A stretch of 31,673 bases of DNA from Hydnum rufescens UP504 (lineage: Eukaryota; Basidiomycota; Agaricomycetes; Cantharellales; Hydnaceae). Under the pieces are notes generated by a model. The model saw nothing but the letters and a program-made list of their open reading frames with translations, had not been told where the DNA came from and searched no databases. How positions within the stretch are numbered: the stretch's first letter is position 1; each line of letters begins with the position of its first letter. Where the stretch lies: contig MU129030.1 in NCBI GenBank assembly GCA_014904985.1, positions 163,378-195,050 on the forward strand, in the 5' to 3' direction. The translations under genes and the position numbers were made by a program. This document shows, piece by piece, positions 1 to 8,299 of this stretch.

Positions 1-83
1 CACCGGCAATTGCCGGCGTTGAGTTTGATTAAAACCGCATACATCGACCGGAACAGGAAACCACCTAGACAGGCAGTGCTAGA

Positions 84-236
84 TGACCACATACCCGCAG
101 CGGCGGGGTGTGTGGGTCATACAAGGTTGTTTTTTTATGAATTGTATAGATACATCGGGCGCAAAAAGAGCAGCGAAAGGCTGCTCTTTTTGCGCTGCTT
201 TTCGAATTTTTACTAACGTGCTTTTAATTATTCTAG
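84..236 (+). repeat. Composite hairpin/intron-like repeat, copy 1
   Basis: A GC-rich imperfect hairpin around 84-120 (CCGC...GCGG core, CCACA...TGTGG arms) leads into ACAAG|GTTGTT at 125/126. The next 111 nt have the layout of a spliceosomal intron: a perfect 16-bp stem (159-174 with 180-195, arm GCGCAAAAAGAGCAGC, 5-nt loop), a consensus branch site TACTAAC at 211-217, and an acceptor TTCTAG ending at 236. Copies at 558-705 and 845-1001 keep the same order of parts. Splicing is inferred from the signals only. Confidence 0.7.
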
Positions 237-289
237 CTGGGCCCTCGTCCAACGCACGACGGTAACCCACAAAATGACCAGAGCCAAAC

Positions 290-540
290 ACCCACGTGAC
301 ACGCCAATGCGAACGCACACAGCAACGACACGCCAACGCAACCGCGCACGCAACGCCAACCGCGACACGCCAACGCAATGCAACGCCCAATGCCGGCGCA
401 ACGCGCCACGCCAACACAACGCACCACGCCAACGAAACATGCCATGCAACGTGCCAGGACGTAACATGCGGCGCCACGCCAAACGAGGACGGCGGCCGCG
501 GTCAAACGGGATGCAAACCACGCGAACGAGGACGCACCCC
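290..540. repeat. T-poor degenerate minisatellite
   Basis: Variants of ACGCCAACGCAA recur across this stretch, and T is almost absent from the plus strand. CpG is abundant, unlike in the depleted blocks elsewhere. Overlapping ORFs in several frames are a by-product of the low T content. Confidence 0.6.
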
Positions 541-1047
541 CGCTAATGCGGGCCCAGGAATCACCACCCGCCCCGGCGGGGTGTGTGGTCCTATGTAAGG
601 TGAGTCCCTGTCCCGCCAGTAGCTACACCCACGCAAAAACAGCAGCAAACTGCTCTTTTTTGCGTGGTGTTTAATATTAACTGATTTTAATTTCTTATCC
701 TGTAGGTCTCAACTTCCTCTTGCGGAGCGAAATACCGGACGCGAAAACCCCCCGCAACCCGTTATCGACGCCCGAACGACGGGGCACAGAGGAGCCCCGT
801 ACGAACTGCGTACGTACGACCCAAAGGTACACGACCCCAGTACCCCACACTCCCGCAGCGGGCGTGTGGGTACTACAAGGTATGTTTTTATTTTTATTTT
901 CATTTCTTATCCTTGGTGCGCAAAAAGACAGCATTAAAGCTGGCTCTTTTTGCGCTGCATTACTGTTACTTACTAATGTTTTCATCAATTGTTTCTTTAA
1001 GATCCCTGAACCAGAACCCCCGACCCCAAACTCGAACCCGCGAATGA
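296..1047 (+). CDS. Possible spliced Arg-rich low-complexity ORF
   Basis: If intron 2 is taken from 595 to 705 and intron 3 from 880 to 1001, an ATG at 296 reads through both joins to TGA at 1045-1047: 519 nt, 172 codons plus stop. The product is low-complexity, rich in Arg, Thr, Asn and Ala, with a Gly-Val-containing peptide just before each donor. A second reading starts at 10, crosses intron 1 (126-236) and stops near 543. Phase is kept across three joins, which argues against chance. The composition is that of repeat DNA, no known domain is visible, and it may be a transcribed repeat rather than a protein gene. Confidence 0.25.
558..705 (+). repeat. Composite hairpin/intron-like repeat, copy 2
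   Basis: The GC-rich hairpin (CCGCC...GGCGG, about 568-588) is followed by two possible donors, GTAAGG at 595 and GTGAGT at 600. The inner hairpin is 630-645 with 650-666; its base is CACGC/GCGTG where copy 1 has GCGC/GCGC, so base changes are matched across the stem, with one C-C mismatch and one bulged T. A branch-like TTAACTG lies at 677-683 and the acceptor TGTAG ends at 705. From the 595 donor the intron would be 111 nt, the same length as copy 1. Confidence 0.65.
845..1001 (+). repeat. Composite hairpin/intron-like repeat, copy 3
   Basis: The outer hairpin is the cleanest of the three: CCCACAC/GTGTGGG around CCCGC/GCGGG, within 844-870. Donor TACAAG|GTATGT is at 879/880. The inner hairpin is 918-932 with 939-955 (GCGCAAAAAGA/TCTTTTTGCGC plus CAGC/GCTG, with two bulged bases). 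TACTAAT at 971-977 is a good branch site and TTTAAG ends at 1001. The putative intron is 122 nt. Confidence 0.65.
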
Positions 1048-1635
1048 GGACGGTCGCGAAGTCATAACGCGGAACGAGCCCCCACAAAACGAAAACCCAC
1101 TCCCTCCGAGGAGATTCCCAAAGGGAACCGGCCCCCGGACTTTGGGGGTTTGGGTTAAAAAATTCTCCTCTCTTTTCTAGTGAGAGTTACGGTATTCGCG
1201 CGAGAAGAACTCCCCCTGATTACTAAGCAGGTGAGGACGAATTCGGTAGACTGGCAAGACTCGAGTCGCCCAGGTGAATTAAGCAAGTGGCGGGAAGAAC
1301 ACACACAGAGAAGTCCTTGAGATTTATGTGGGCTCAAGCCCGTCCTTTATACTATTTACATGAGGCACAGAAAACACATAAGATGGGGTAAAGATGGGGT
1401 AAAGATGAAGTAAAAGTCCAATGATGGCGGCAAGGAAAAGATCGCCGGTGAAACCTATCTACAAGATCCTAGATAATCGAGGTCGGTGCTGTTTGCATAG
1501 CCCCCTAGGGGTCGCGCTTGTCTCCGACGTCGTATTCGGTCGCTTCCGTATCCGCTCACTCCAACATTTACTACATTGTAAATGTATCAGGACACATACT
1601 TCTGGAATCCGGTCCGCCGACGTCGCAATAAGATA
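1048..1635. other. Non-coding stretch, no gene recognised
   Basis: No convincing ORF. There is a small GGGCTCAAGCCC palindrome near 1329-1340, a tandem GATGGGGTAAA motif near 1382-1405 and a short CCCCGGACTTTGGGGG hairpin near 1133. CpG content is normal up to the sharp drop at about 1636. It could be the flank or long terminal repeat of an old element, but no partner copy is in the window. Confidence 0.4.
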
Positions 1636-2805
1636 CACATGCATGTAGCAATCACAATATCTGCAGTTGCCTGAAAACCACATAATCACACAATACCATG
1701 TATCAGTGACAGTGATGAAAAAGTGTGCATTAGAACAAGAACAGCTAGATTGTGACACACTTGAACTGCAAGCCATGACACAACAAGCCATGTACACTCC
1801 TTGACTATCACTTGAAATTCCAGATTCATGTTCCTACAGTGAGATACAACCAAATCAGACAAACAAGCCACCAGCTATGGCCTCACCAAAGAGAATACAG
1901 GGATGCATACCCTTTGATGGCAAGTGCTGCAACATGCCAAAATATTGATATGATCAGAATACAATAAATCAATCCATCAAGCATAGAAAGATCAGTACTA
2001 ACCAGCACCAAATCCTAGTGTGGGAGGAATAAAACAAAATAAGCACATCAGAAACTGACAGTAATTGGGCTAGACTAACCAAACTGTAACAACACAAGGA
2101 GTTGCTACAAAATTATAGTCCCTAACTTTCAGACTGATTTATTACAACACCGGGGTCATAACATACCACAAGCACTCCTATATAGAGATTGGTGCTCACT
2201 ATGGAAATCAAGGAGAATTATGCAATGCTTCCCTGGCAAGAATACATGGAAAGACCCACAAGCATAGAGGCAATATGCAAAGAATGTCTGCACAGCAACT
2301 GATGAGCAGACCTTGAAGTAGATAGTGCCAAAGCAAATGTAAGGGATCCATAACAAGGACTGACTCAGTACTCACCATGTTGTTTTGATACATTGAAAAT
2401 TCCCTATAAATATGCAAGGATTTCATGGGGTAGGGTAAGGAACCATGAATGGCTGTGAGACACTCAATACACACCATGTTGCCCACTCCAGAGCCAAAGG
2501 ATTATGGTGATTTGGAACAGACCAGTGATATAAAGCCCAGGTACAGCATGCACTGTTAAAACAGACATACTGTTGGCCAACAGCAAGTCTCTACACTATT
2601 TCCTGGAAACAGATGAAGAGGAGACACCAACAGTTGAAAAGCTTCCAAAGTCCTTTATAATAATAGAAGATGAGGGATATGCCTCGAAAGATAAGTGTGT
2701 GCAATGCTCACCATAAAAGGCCCACCTGAGAAAGGGATAGATAATGGGGGATGAATGCACATTTCAAGGGAATATGGAGAAACACACCACCAGTTTCACA
2801 GGCCT
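1636..2805. mobile_element. CpG-depleted block, probable decayed transposon relic
   Basis: Only two or three CpG dinucleotides are seen in almost 1.2 kb, while DNA on both sides has normal CpG. TG and CA are over-used, as expected after methylation-driven deamination. No domain, terminal repeat or long ORF is recognisable. The abrupt edges suggest an insertion. It resembles the 22-31.7 kb repeat block in composition, but I found no long shared sequence between the two. Confidence 0.45.
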
Positions 2806-2996
2806 TCCGTCATCTGGGAATGCATGATAGTAGCGAGAGGTCTGGATAGTGAGGACACCGAAGCATCTGCCGAATAAATTGGGTCAGCACCGTTGTGCCC
2901 ATCCATAAGGCTGGAGGAGACTGACAAAGCAGTGAGGAGGCTACCAAAGAACGAGCCACCCAAGATGTTGACTCGGGTGACATTGATTGTCTCCAT
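2796..2996 (-). CDS. Possible short hypothetical protein or exon
   Basis: An ORF from an ATG at 2996 (reading METINVT...) encodes about 66 residues with a hydrophobic Gly/Ser stretch (residues about 8-30) that could span a membrane. Normal CpG use over most of it separates it from the depleted block it abuts. No family is recognised, no second exon was found, and it may be a fragment or chance ORF. Confidence 0.2.
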   Translation of the reverse strand: METINVTRVNILGGSFFGSLLTALSVSSSLMDGHNGADPIYSADASVSSLSRPLATIMHSQMTEGL

Positions 2997-2999
2997 GGT

Positions 3000-4640
3000 G
3001 AAGGGCAAAGAGGAAACGGATGGGGGAAGGAAATGGAAGCTCAGATGTGCTACACATAAGCTCAATTTATTAGAACGAGCTAAGGGGAGTATCATGCAGA
3101 CGATCCGATGATTTCGCTTGCTTGACCTTGGGCGGCTCTACAGATTGCTACATGTTACCCGAATATCGGAATTAACGACGAGATATACAGAGTGAACTCT
3201 TGTCTTTACACAGGAGAAGGGGATTTTCACATCTGTGCAGCACCGGCATAATCCGCAGAAAAGGCCGACAACGTGACTCATGTAGCTCTTGACTACGGGT
3301 ACGGTAAATGTCACCAAAAGAGTGCCGGGATCGTATATTGCAGCAGGCGACAGATAGATCCTGGTTCCTAACGAAGTGGCGGAATTCTTCTGTATGTAAG
3401 TTACCAATTTCCCTCAGACACTTTCGGTGGCTAGATCGGACCAGTCACCCCGCCCAACTCCTCTCGGCCACACCAATGAGCGATATATATATGAATCCCG
3501 AAGAACTCGGCTCATTATCAAGTTGCAGCGGATATCGGGCTCCGCTACCACCCGCAAGACGCCTTTCCGCCCACGTTCCCAATTAACCAGCTACGATATT
3601 CGACGGATCAGGGAATGAGCTTTGCACAGGATCCCGTCCAGCGGAACCCGGTGAGACCTGTTACAGGGGAACTCGGTGAGACCCGTCCCCAGACCGTCAT
3701 GAGCGATTCGATGCGGGGAAATTGACCTATTCTTCAAAAGTAGAACACCCGTGGCGAACCATGTCTACTGCACCATTGAGTTTGTCCCTTTGCGACTGGC
3801 GAAAAAACAGAGTAGCTACGTACGACGTGCAGTACTTGTCCGCGGGGGATAGTAACAGGCTGGGCGGTCAACAGCGGAGGGTAGGAACGATACCCAAGAA
3901 CTTCAAGAAGTAGGAAGTGTAGATATACACTTGTCCCATTTCCCTCGTTATATTTACTCCGGGTATCAAACCGACAGAACTGAAGGTTTGGGGTTTTAAA
4001 ATTCTATCAAACAGAATGCTGGTTCGTGTTTTCCGGCGAGATTATCTAAGACACCCTCGATCCGAATACAGTACAGTAAGTGTCGTATCATACCAAAGGG
4101 CTCAGATGTTGATGCCCAAATCAAGGGGACCGGATTGCCAATATTGAAGTCTAATAGGATTGACAATTATTCTTCTCTATTATATTATGCAACCTCTTGC
4201 ATCTCGCTGTGCATTGGAAGGTCACAGTAGTAAGTCACAGTGTCGTGTTGTGCCACGAGTCTTTAGGAATTTGATTCATAATTCAAACCCCGACTGCAAA
4301 CGATTGACTGGTTCTCGTTGAGGAGCATTCCGGTGATTTTGACCCCCCACACTGGTATGGAACGCACGTTCTACTGCTATCAGGGGTCCTACAATCATAC
4401 TTTGTGGCCGATTAGGTCATACAGTATATGCTTCCGATTCAGCCTCAGGTGATAAGGGATATTTCCAAGCAAAGTGCTATTAATAAAGCAAGGCCTGATC
4501 CCTCTAACTGGGGTAAAGCTGTCTGCTATTCTGTGCGGGGTCGCCCCCAGTGGATATCAGGACTGAGTATTGGGGGAAATATGGGCTCTAAGCAATTCGC
4601 CCTCGCACTACCCAATTTCTAGTGTGATGGACGTGACGTC
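3000..4640. other. Intergenic, no gene recognised
   Basis: ORFs here are short and do not resemble proteins. The only structure seen is a 27-bp-spaced direct duplication of GGAAC(C/T)CGGTGAGACC(T/C)GT at about 3640-3690. CpG content is ordinary. Confidence 0.4.
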
Positions 4641-4660
4641 ACCAATCAGTGACAATATAA
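4639..4660 (+). promoter_or_regulatory. CCAAT box and TATA-like element
   Basis: CACCAATCA near 4639 is followed by AATATAAAT near 4652, about 55 nt before the ATG at 4708. Spacing and direction fit the core promoter of the small cysteine-rich gene. Assigned by motif only. Confidence 0.45.
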
Positions 4661-4707
4661 ATCCTGGCACCCTCACCCCGTGTGTGCGTTCTCCGTCTCC
4701 TTCAATC

Positions 4708-5168
4708 ATGTCCTCGTCTTCCACCCAGAACCCCGTCGCCAACACTATCAACCTTCAGCCGACGGCCAAGGCGGCCAGTATGGGTGCGCCTTGTCGAATA
4801 GCATTCGTGTCCTTAGCTCACATCGCTCCCGAATACTGCAGAGGTCCACGAAGGAGCCAAAGAACAAGGAGAATCCAGGCAGAGTGTCTGGGGACCATTA
4901 AGGCTTCGTGGCGGCGGACTTGGTGCGAACCCTAAAAATATCCCTCTCCAGGTTATATATGTATTTACCTTTGACCTGGTTCTTTGACAGCTAAGGATTG
5001 TCTGATGGGATTCATCTGTTTCGAGGCCTGTCGGGGATGCTGTGATTGCATCGGCGACATCATATGTATGTCCTCCCTTTTGAAGTGCGTTCGCTCAGGG
5101 TTACATTGCTGATGATGATGCTTCCTTTAGGCTGCCCTTGCGATGCCATTCTCGACTGCTGCAACTGA
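4708..5168 (+). CDS. Small Cys-rich C-terminal protein with internal LRLRGG (four exons)
   Basis: Exons 4708-4777, 4842-4922, 4991-5065 and 5131-5168 join in phase to 264 nt, giving 87 residues. Introns are 64, 68 and 65 nt with donors GTATGG, GTGCGA, GTATGT and acceptors TGCAG, GACAG, TTTAG. The N-terminal half is polar (Ser, Thr, Asn, Gln), followed by PLRLRGGGLAKD. The last ~37 residues hold ten cysteines in CC and CxxC pairs (FEACRGCCDC, IICCPCD, DCCN end). There is no signal peptide. A Cys-dense tail like this could be S-acylated and sit at a membrane, or bind metal; that is inference. LRLRGG equals the C-terminus of ubiquitin, but the remainder has no ubiquitin fold and the motif is internal. 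I have an unverified impression that similar small proteins occur in other Agaricomycetes. The gene is convergent with the next one. Confidence 0.7.
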
Positions 5169-5745
5169 GGAACGGCCTTGCGAATTTATCTTCCTTCTGC
5201 AATCATATTTTCGTATTCGTTTCTTTCCAAACACCGTTGTTCTTTTGATCATGTACATCCACAACACGCCCCTACGTTCACTCGGCGGACTCGCGAACAT
5301 TATTCGGTATCTCTGATAAGGGATAGATTGAAGAAACGATTGCATTCTCCCGCCACAGATACATTGAGATCCTACGCATATGCATAGGCAATGGCTAGCA
5401 AAATCAACTCCAGAATGAAGCAAAACGTCAAGGGCGGAAAGGAGAGAATAGAGAGGTCCAGATAGAGATGGAGAAAAGACGAAACACCAGCAGATAGCTA
5501 CTGTTTGCATTATGGGAGGGATGAACAAATCAAGATAGATGGCATGATACCGATAATGACCAAGGCGATGAGGGAGCCCAAACAATAAAACAAAGCAAGT
5601 CATGGAACAAGAAATCCAGTGGGAACAAAGGAGGATGTGGACGGAAAGGGAACGGGGCACAATGGAATCCAAATGGTCCCGAAGTCCCGTCGGGGCAGAA
5701 CATTGGGAGCGGACCTGGACGGTGAGGCGGAAGAGTGGTTTTTGC
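5169..5745. other. Intergenic between convergent genes
   Basis: This holds the presumed 3' UTRs of the plus-strand Cys-rich gene and the minus-strand hypothetical gene. A 210-codon minus-strand ORF crosses it, but its composition is not protein-like and it overlaps an exon of the Cys-rich gene. Confidence 0.45.
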
Positions 5746-7069
5746 CTAAGCCTCATCAACTTCCATCTCTAGAAGACGTTTCTTCTCCTCCCGATTCTCA
5801 TTGGGCCTGGGGCTCTCCCAAGAGATCTTGGGCAAAGAAGTCGTGGACATTCGCGGACGGTACCTTCCCACGCCCAAAGCGGATGATCTATCTCCAAGGC
5901 TGGGTTTTGGAACCGAGGCGGCGGCCTCCATAATGGGGGCTCTATTCTCGTCATTCTCCTTCTCGCTATCAACGTCTGGACTTTGGTGTAGAGACTCCGA
6001 GGCGAGAATGCGTTTCTTACGCATCGTTGCGTCGTTGTCATTCACACCGCGTACAGCACTGTCCGCGCGTTCGCTTTCGCCCTTCCGCTTGCTCCCACGC
6101 CCGGGGCGTTTCGTATTCGAAGAAGATGGGTGGCGATTTGTAAAATAGAACGTATTTTCTTTGTCCGAGTCGTCCCCCTGGTCATTAGATAGTGCTTGCG
6201 TGGCAGACCCAGTCGACAATGAGGGGTAGCTCAAGTGCGAGGACGAAGAAGGCGGATCGCGCGCAATGTCAAAGCCGGGGTAGTGCCGTGACGTGATGGA
6301 CGTGATATACCTGCGTCTGCGCTTCAGGACTGATGAGGTGGGGATATTTGGATTAGATGAATAAGTAAGGATCGGCGTGGTGGGCTGGCAATTGGAGTTG
6401 CTGTCGCGGACGATACTCATTAGGGATTTCATTGACGGCGTTTATGCACGTGCTCGGGGGTTTAATCTCCGGGGAAGGCGCGAGGAGCTGAGGGAGCGAA
6501 GGAACGTCAAATGAGCAGTAAGGAACGTGTTTCTTGGTGGGTGACGCGTGTCTCGCTATCGGAGACGAAGGTAGGGAAGGCGAGGCGACCAGTGTCGCGT
6601 CTGGGTCATCCTGGAGCTTGGCGAATTGTATCAATGAGCTCCTACGAGCATCAAATGGGGTTCTGCCTGGAAATAGTGTGTGTGGGGGATCGGGCAGGGA
6701 GAATAAGCTGCGTCGAACGGGTCTCTCAACAAGAATTGTCGAAGGCGGTTCATCATCCGCGAAGAGTCGCCTGGCAGGATTGGGCGTGGTAGGTGTTCGA
6801 TCGACGGGAGATAACAGATGCTCCGGAAGAAGAATACGACGCTTCGAAGGGCTAAGCCATGAAGCAGCGGGACTACGAGGACGCTTGAGCGAGTTTGTGT
6901 GAGTTGTGACTGTGTTTCTTAGGCTTTGGAGTTGATATTTCGGTTGGGAGCAAGTAGTCCAAGGGGAGCTCGAGAAGTGGTGGCCGTTCCATGGTGGGTA
7001 AGAAGTGTCGCTGAGAAAAGTGTGAATAGACAAAAAAAGTCCAGAAACTGAACCAGGGGAAGTGACCAC
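5746..7069 (-). CDS. Conserved hypothetical protein, Ser/Pro-rich with CDK-type sites
   Basis: Two exons, 7069-6450 and 6400-5746, join across a 49-nt intron (donor GTGCAT, branch CCCTAATG, acceptor GCGACAG) to 424 codons plus stop. The protein is disordered and full of SP/TP sites with basic neighbours (SPSKRR, SPTKK, KRPRSP), a short HYPGFDI segment, a DKEN run and an acidic end (EVDEA). This pattern of cell-cycle-kinase-like sites matches, from memory, a lineage-specific Agaricomycete family of unknown function. The N-terminus is a problem: the family-like start is the ATG at 6992 (reading MERPP...PLDYLLPTE), which lies one frame away from KRPRSP, with no GT donor in between to correct it. 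The ATG at 7069 keeps frame but gives an unlikely N-terminus. It is divergent from the LCL2-like gene. Confidence 0.6.
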
Positions 7070-7195
7070 GCGTTACACACGCTGCTGCAAGGACAACACG
7101 AGATGAAGACAAACAACAGACGCAGCCGGCAACTTCCGCCTCCACGTTTACACCAAAAGTAATAAGCCTAGTTCTCCTGCGGTCAATCGGCGGCC
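6993..7195. promoter_or_regulatory. Compact divergent promoter region
   Basis: About 200 bp separate the likely ATG of the minus-strand hypothetical gene (6992) from the ATG of the plus-strand LCL2-like gene (7196). Both promoters must lie here or overlap the opposite 5' end. No clear TATA box is seen. If the upstream gene starts at 7069 the gap falls to 126 bp. Confidence 0.4.
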
Positions 7196-7689
7196 ATGCG
7201 CTCCTTTATTGTAGCCTTCTGCGCCCTCCTTGTCAACTCTATCGTTGTGGCCGCCCAATTCGCTAATATTTTTGAAATGTTTGGCCAGCAAGTTAGTCCC
7301 TCTCCCCTCATTTATCTTCATGTGCATTCCCTCACAGCACCGTATATTGCATAGCAGCAGCAACATCAACAGCAGCAGCGTGCCACCACCACAGGGTCAT
7401 TCTCCATCCATGTGGGCATCTCAAGCTGATGCAGGTAACAACCAGCACTCCTCAATCCTATCCACTCTTCTCCTGACTTGATACCGTTTTCGCAATCGTA
7501 GTTGGCTGTGCAGCGTATTTGTGTCCCTCTACACTCGTATGCGTTGACAATCCCTCGACTTGTCCATGCCCTACCCCAGAAGAGATTAAATGCGTTATAC
7601 CGGACGAGCAGATGAAGGGGGCGGGTACAGTGGTGTGTGTGAGTGGGGAACAAGGATGCCGAATATTGGAGAAATTTGCAAAACTATGA
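7196..7689 (+). CDS. LCL2: LCL2-like secreted/ER small Cys-rich protein
   Basis: Exons 7196-7291, 7338-7434 and 7502-7689 give 126 residues, close to the usual LCL2 length. It starts with a signal peptide (MRSFIVAFCALLV...VVAA, cleavage before QF), followed by a FEMFGQQ segment, a Gln/Pro-rich spacer, and a conserved Cys core (GCAAYLCPSTLVCV, CPCP, KCVIPD, VVCVSGEQGC) containing eight cysteines. LCL2 (long chronological lifespan protein 2) is tied in yeast to lifespan and ER-associated degradation; the role here is by family only. Intron 2 (7435-7501) is clear. Intron 1 is uncertain: acceptor CTCACAG at 7337 keeps frame with a 46-nt intron, while GCATAG at 7354 gives a typical 63-nt intron and a family-like Gln run but then loses frame. 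Confidence 0.8.
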
Positions 7690-8299
7690 AGGATAATTCG
7701 ATCATTCCTGATGGATGTTGTGCGCACTAGTGGGTTTTGTCACGCTGTATTGCATGATGTAAGTATGCAACGTCTTCGGTTCTCATTAGTATGGAATAAT
7801 TGGAGGCTCAGTCATTGTTACATTCTCAAGCATGCACCATTCTTGTTCGAGAAACCAATCATTAGATTAGACGATCCCGGGACGATGACAAAAACGATAC
7901 ACATGAATTATACCGTGTTACACGTGAGAAAATGAAAACGTGATGAAGTGGTGGTTGCAGTCCCGGATATCAGGGGGGTCAACATGTGAGTGTGCATGAG
8001 TAAACCGAGAGAATGGAGAACAGAAGAAAGAAGACCACTAAACTGGTTCAAGATGGAAAGAATTGCCGAGTCGTAGAATGAGGACGCAACGGCATTGTGA
8101 TGTGACGTGAGAATGGCAGGAAATGCAAAAAACATGGTAGGGTGGTAGGACATGCACAATCATGACACATAGGGGGCAAGGGGGCTGGAAATGGAGAGGG
8201 GACGCGCGGGGTGTAAGGGGGCACAGTGTTGAAAGCGGTGCAGTTCGGCGTAGACTCGGGAAGAGAACGCAATTGTGAGGGCTGGCACATCGATCAACC
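7690..8299. other. Intergenic between convergent genes
   Basis: This contains the 3' ends of the LCL2-like gene (+) and the PROPPIN gene (-). No further gene is supported; minus-strand ORFs in 8038-8726 are out-of-frame readings around the PROPPIN 3' end. Confidence 0.45.

Noticed and set aside
79..521. Minus-strand ORFs of 90-132 codons
   Set aside because: They are shadows of the T-poor repeat: low-complexity Val/Ala/Trp/Cys strings with no domain, crossing the hairpin repeats.
3427..3618. Short plus-strand ORFs in 3300-3913
   Set aside because: Overlapping frames, no protein-like composition, no splice partners or family resemblance.
4255..4310. Possible tRNA T-arm (ATTCAAACCCCGACT)
   Set aside because: No matching T-stem, acceptor stem or anticodon arm could be formed around it.
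5127..5759. 210-codon minus-strand ORF
   Set aside because: It overlaps the last exon of the Cys-rich gene on the other strand and reads as Cys/His/Leu-rich noise; likely 3' UTR sequence.
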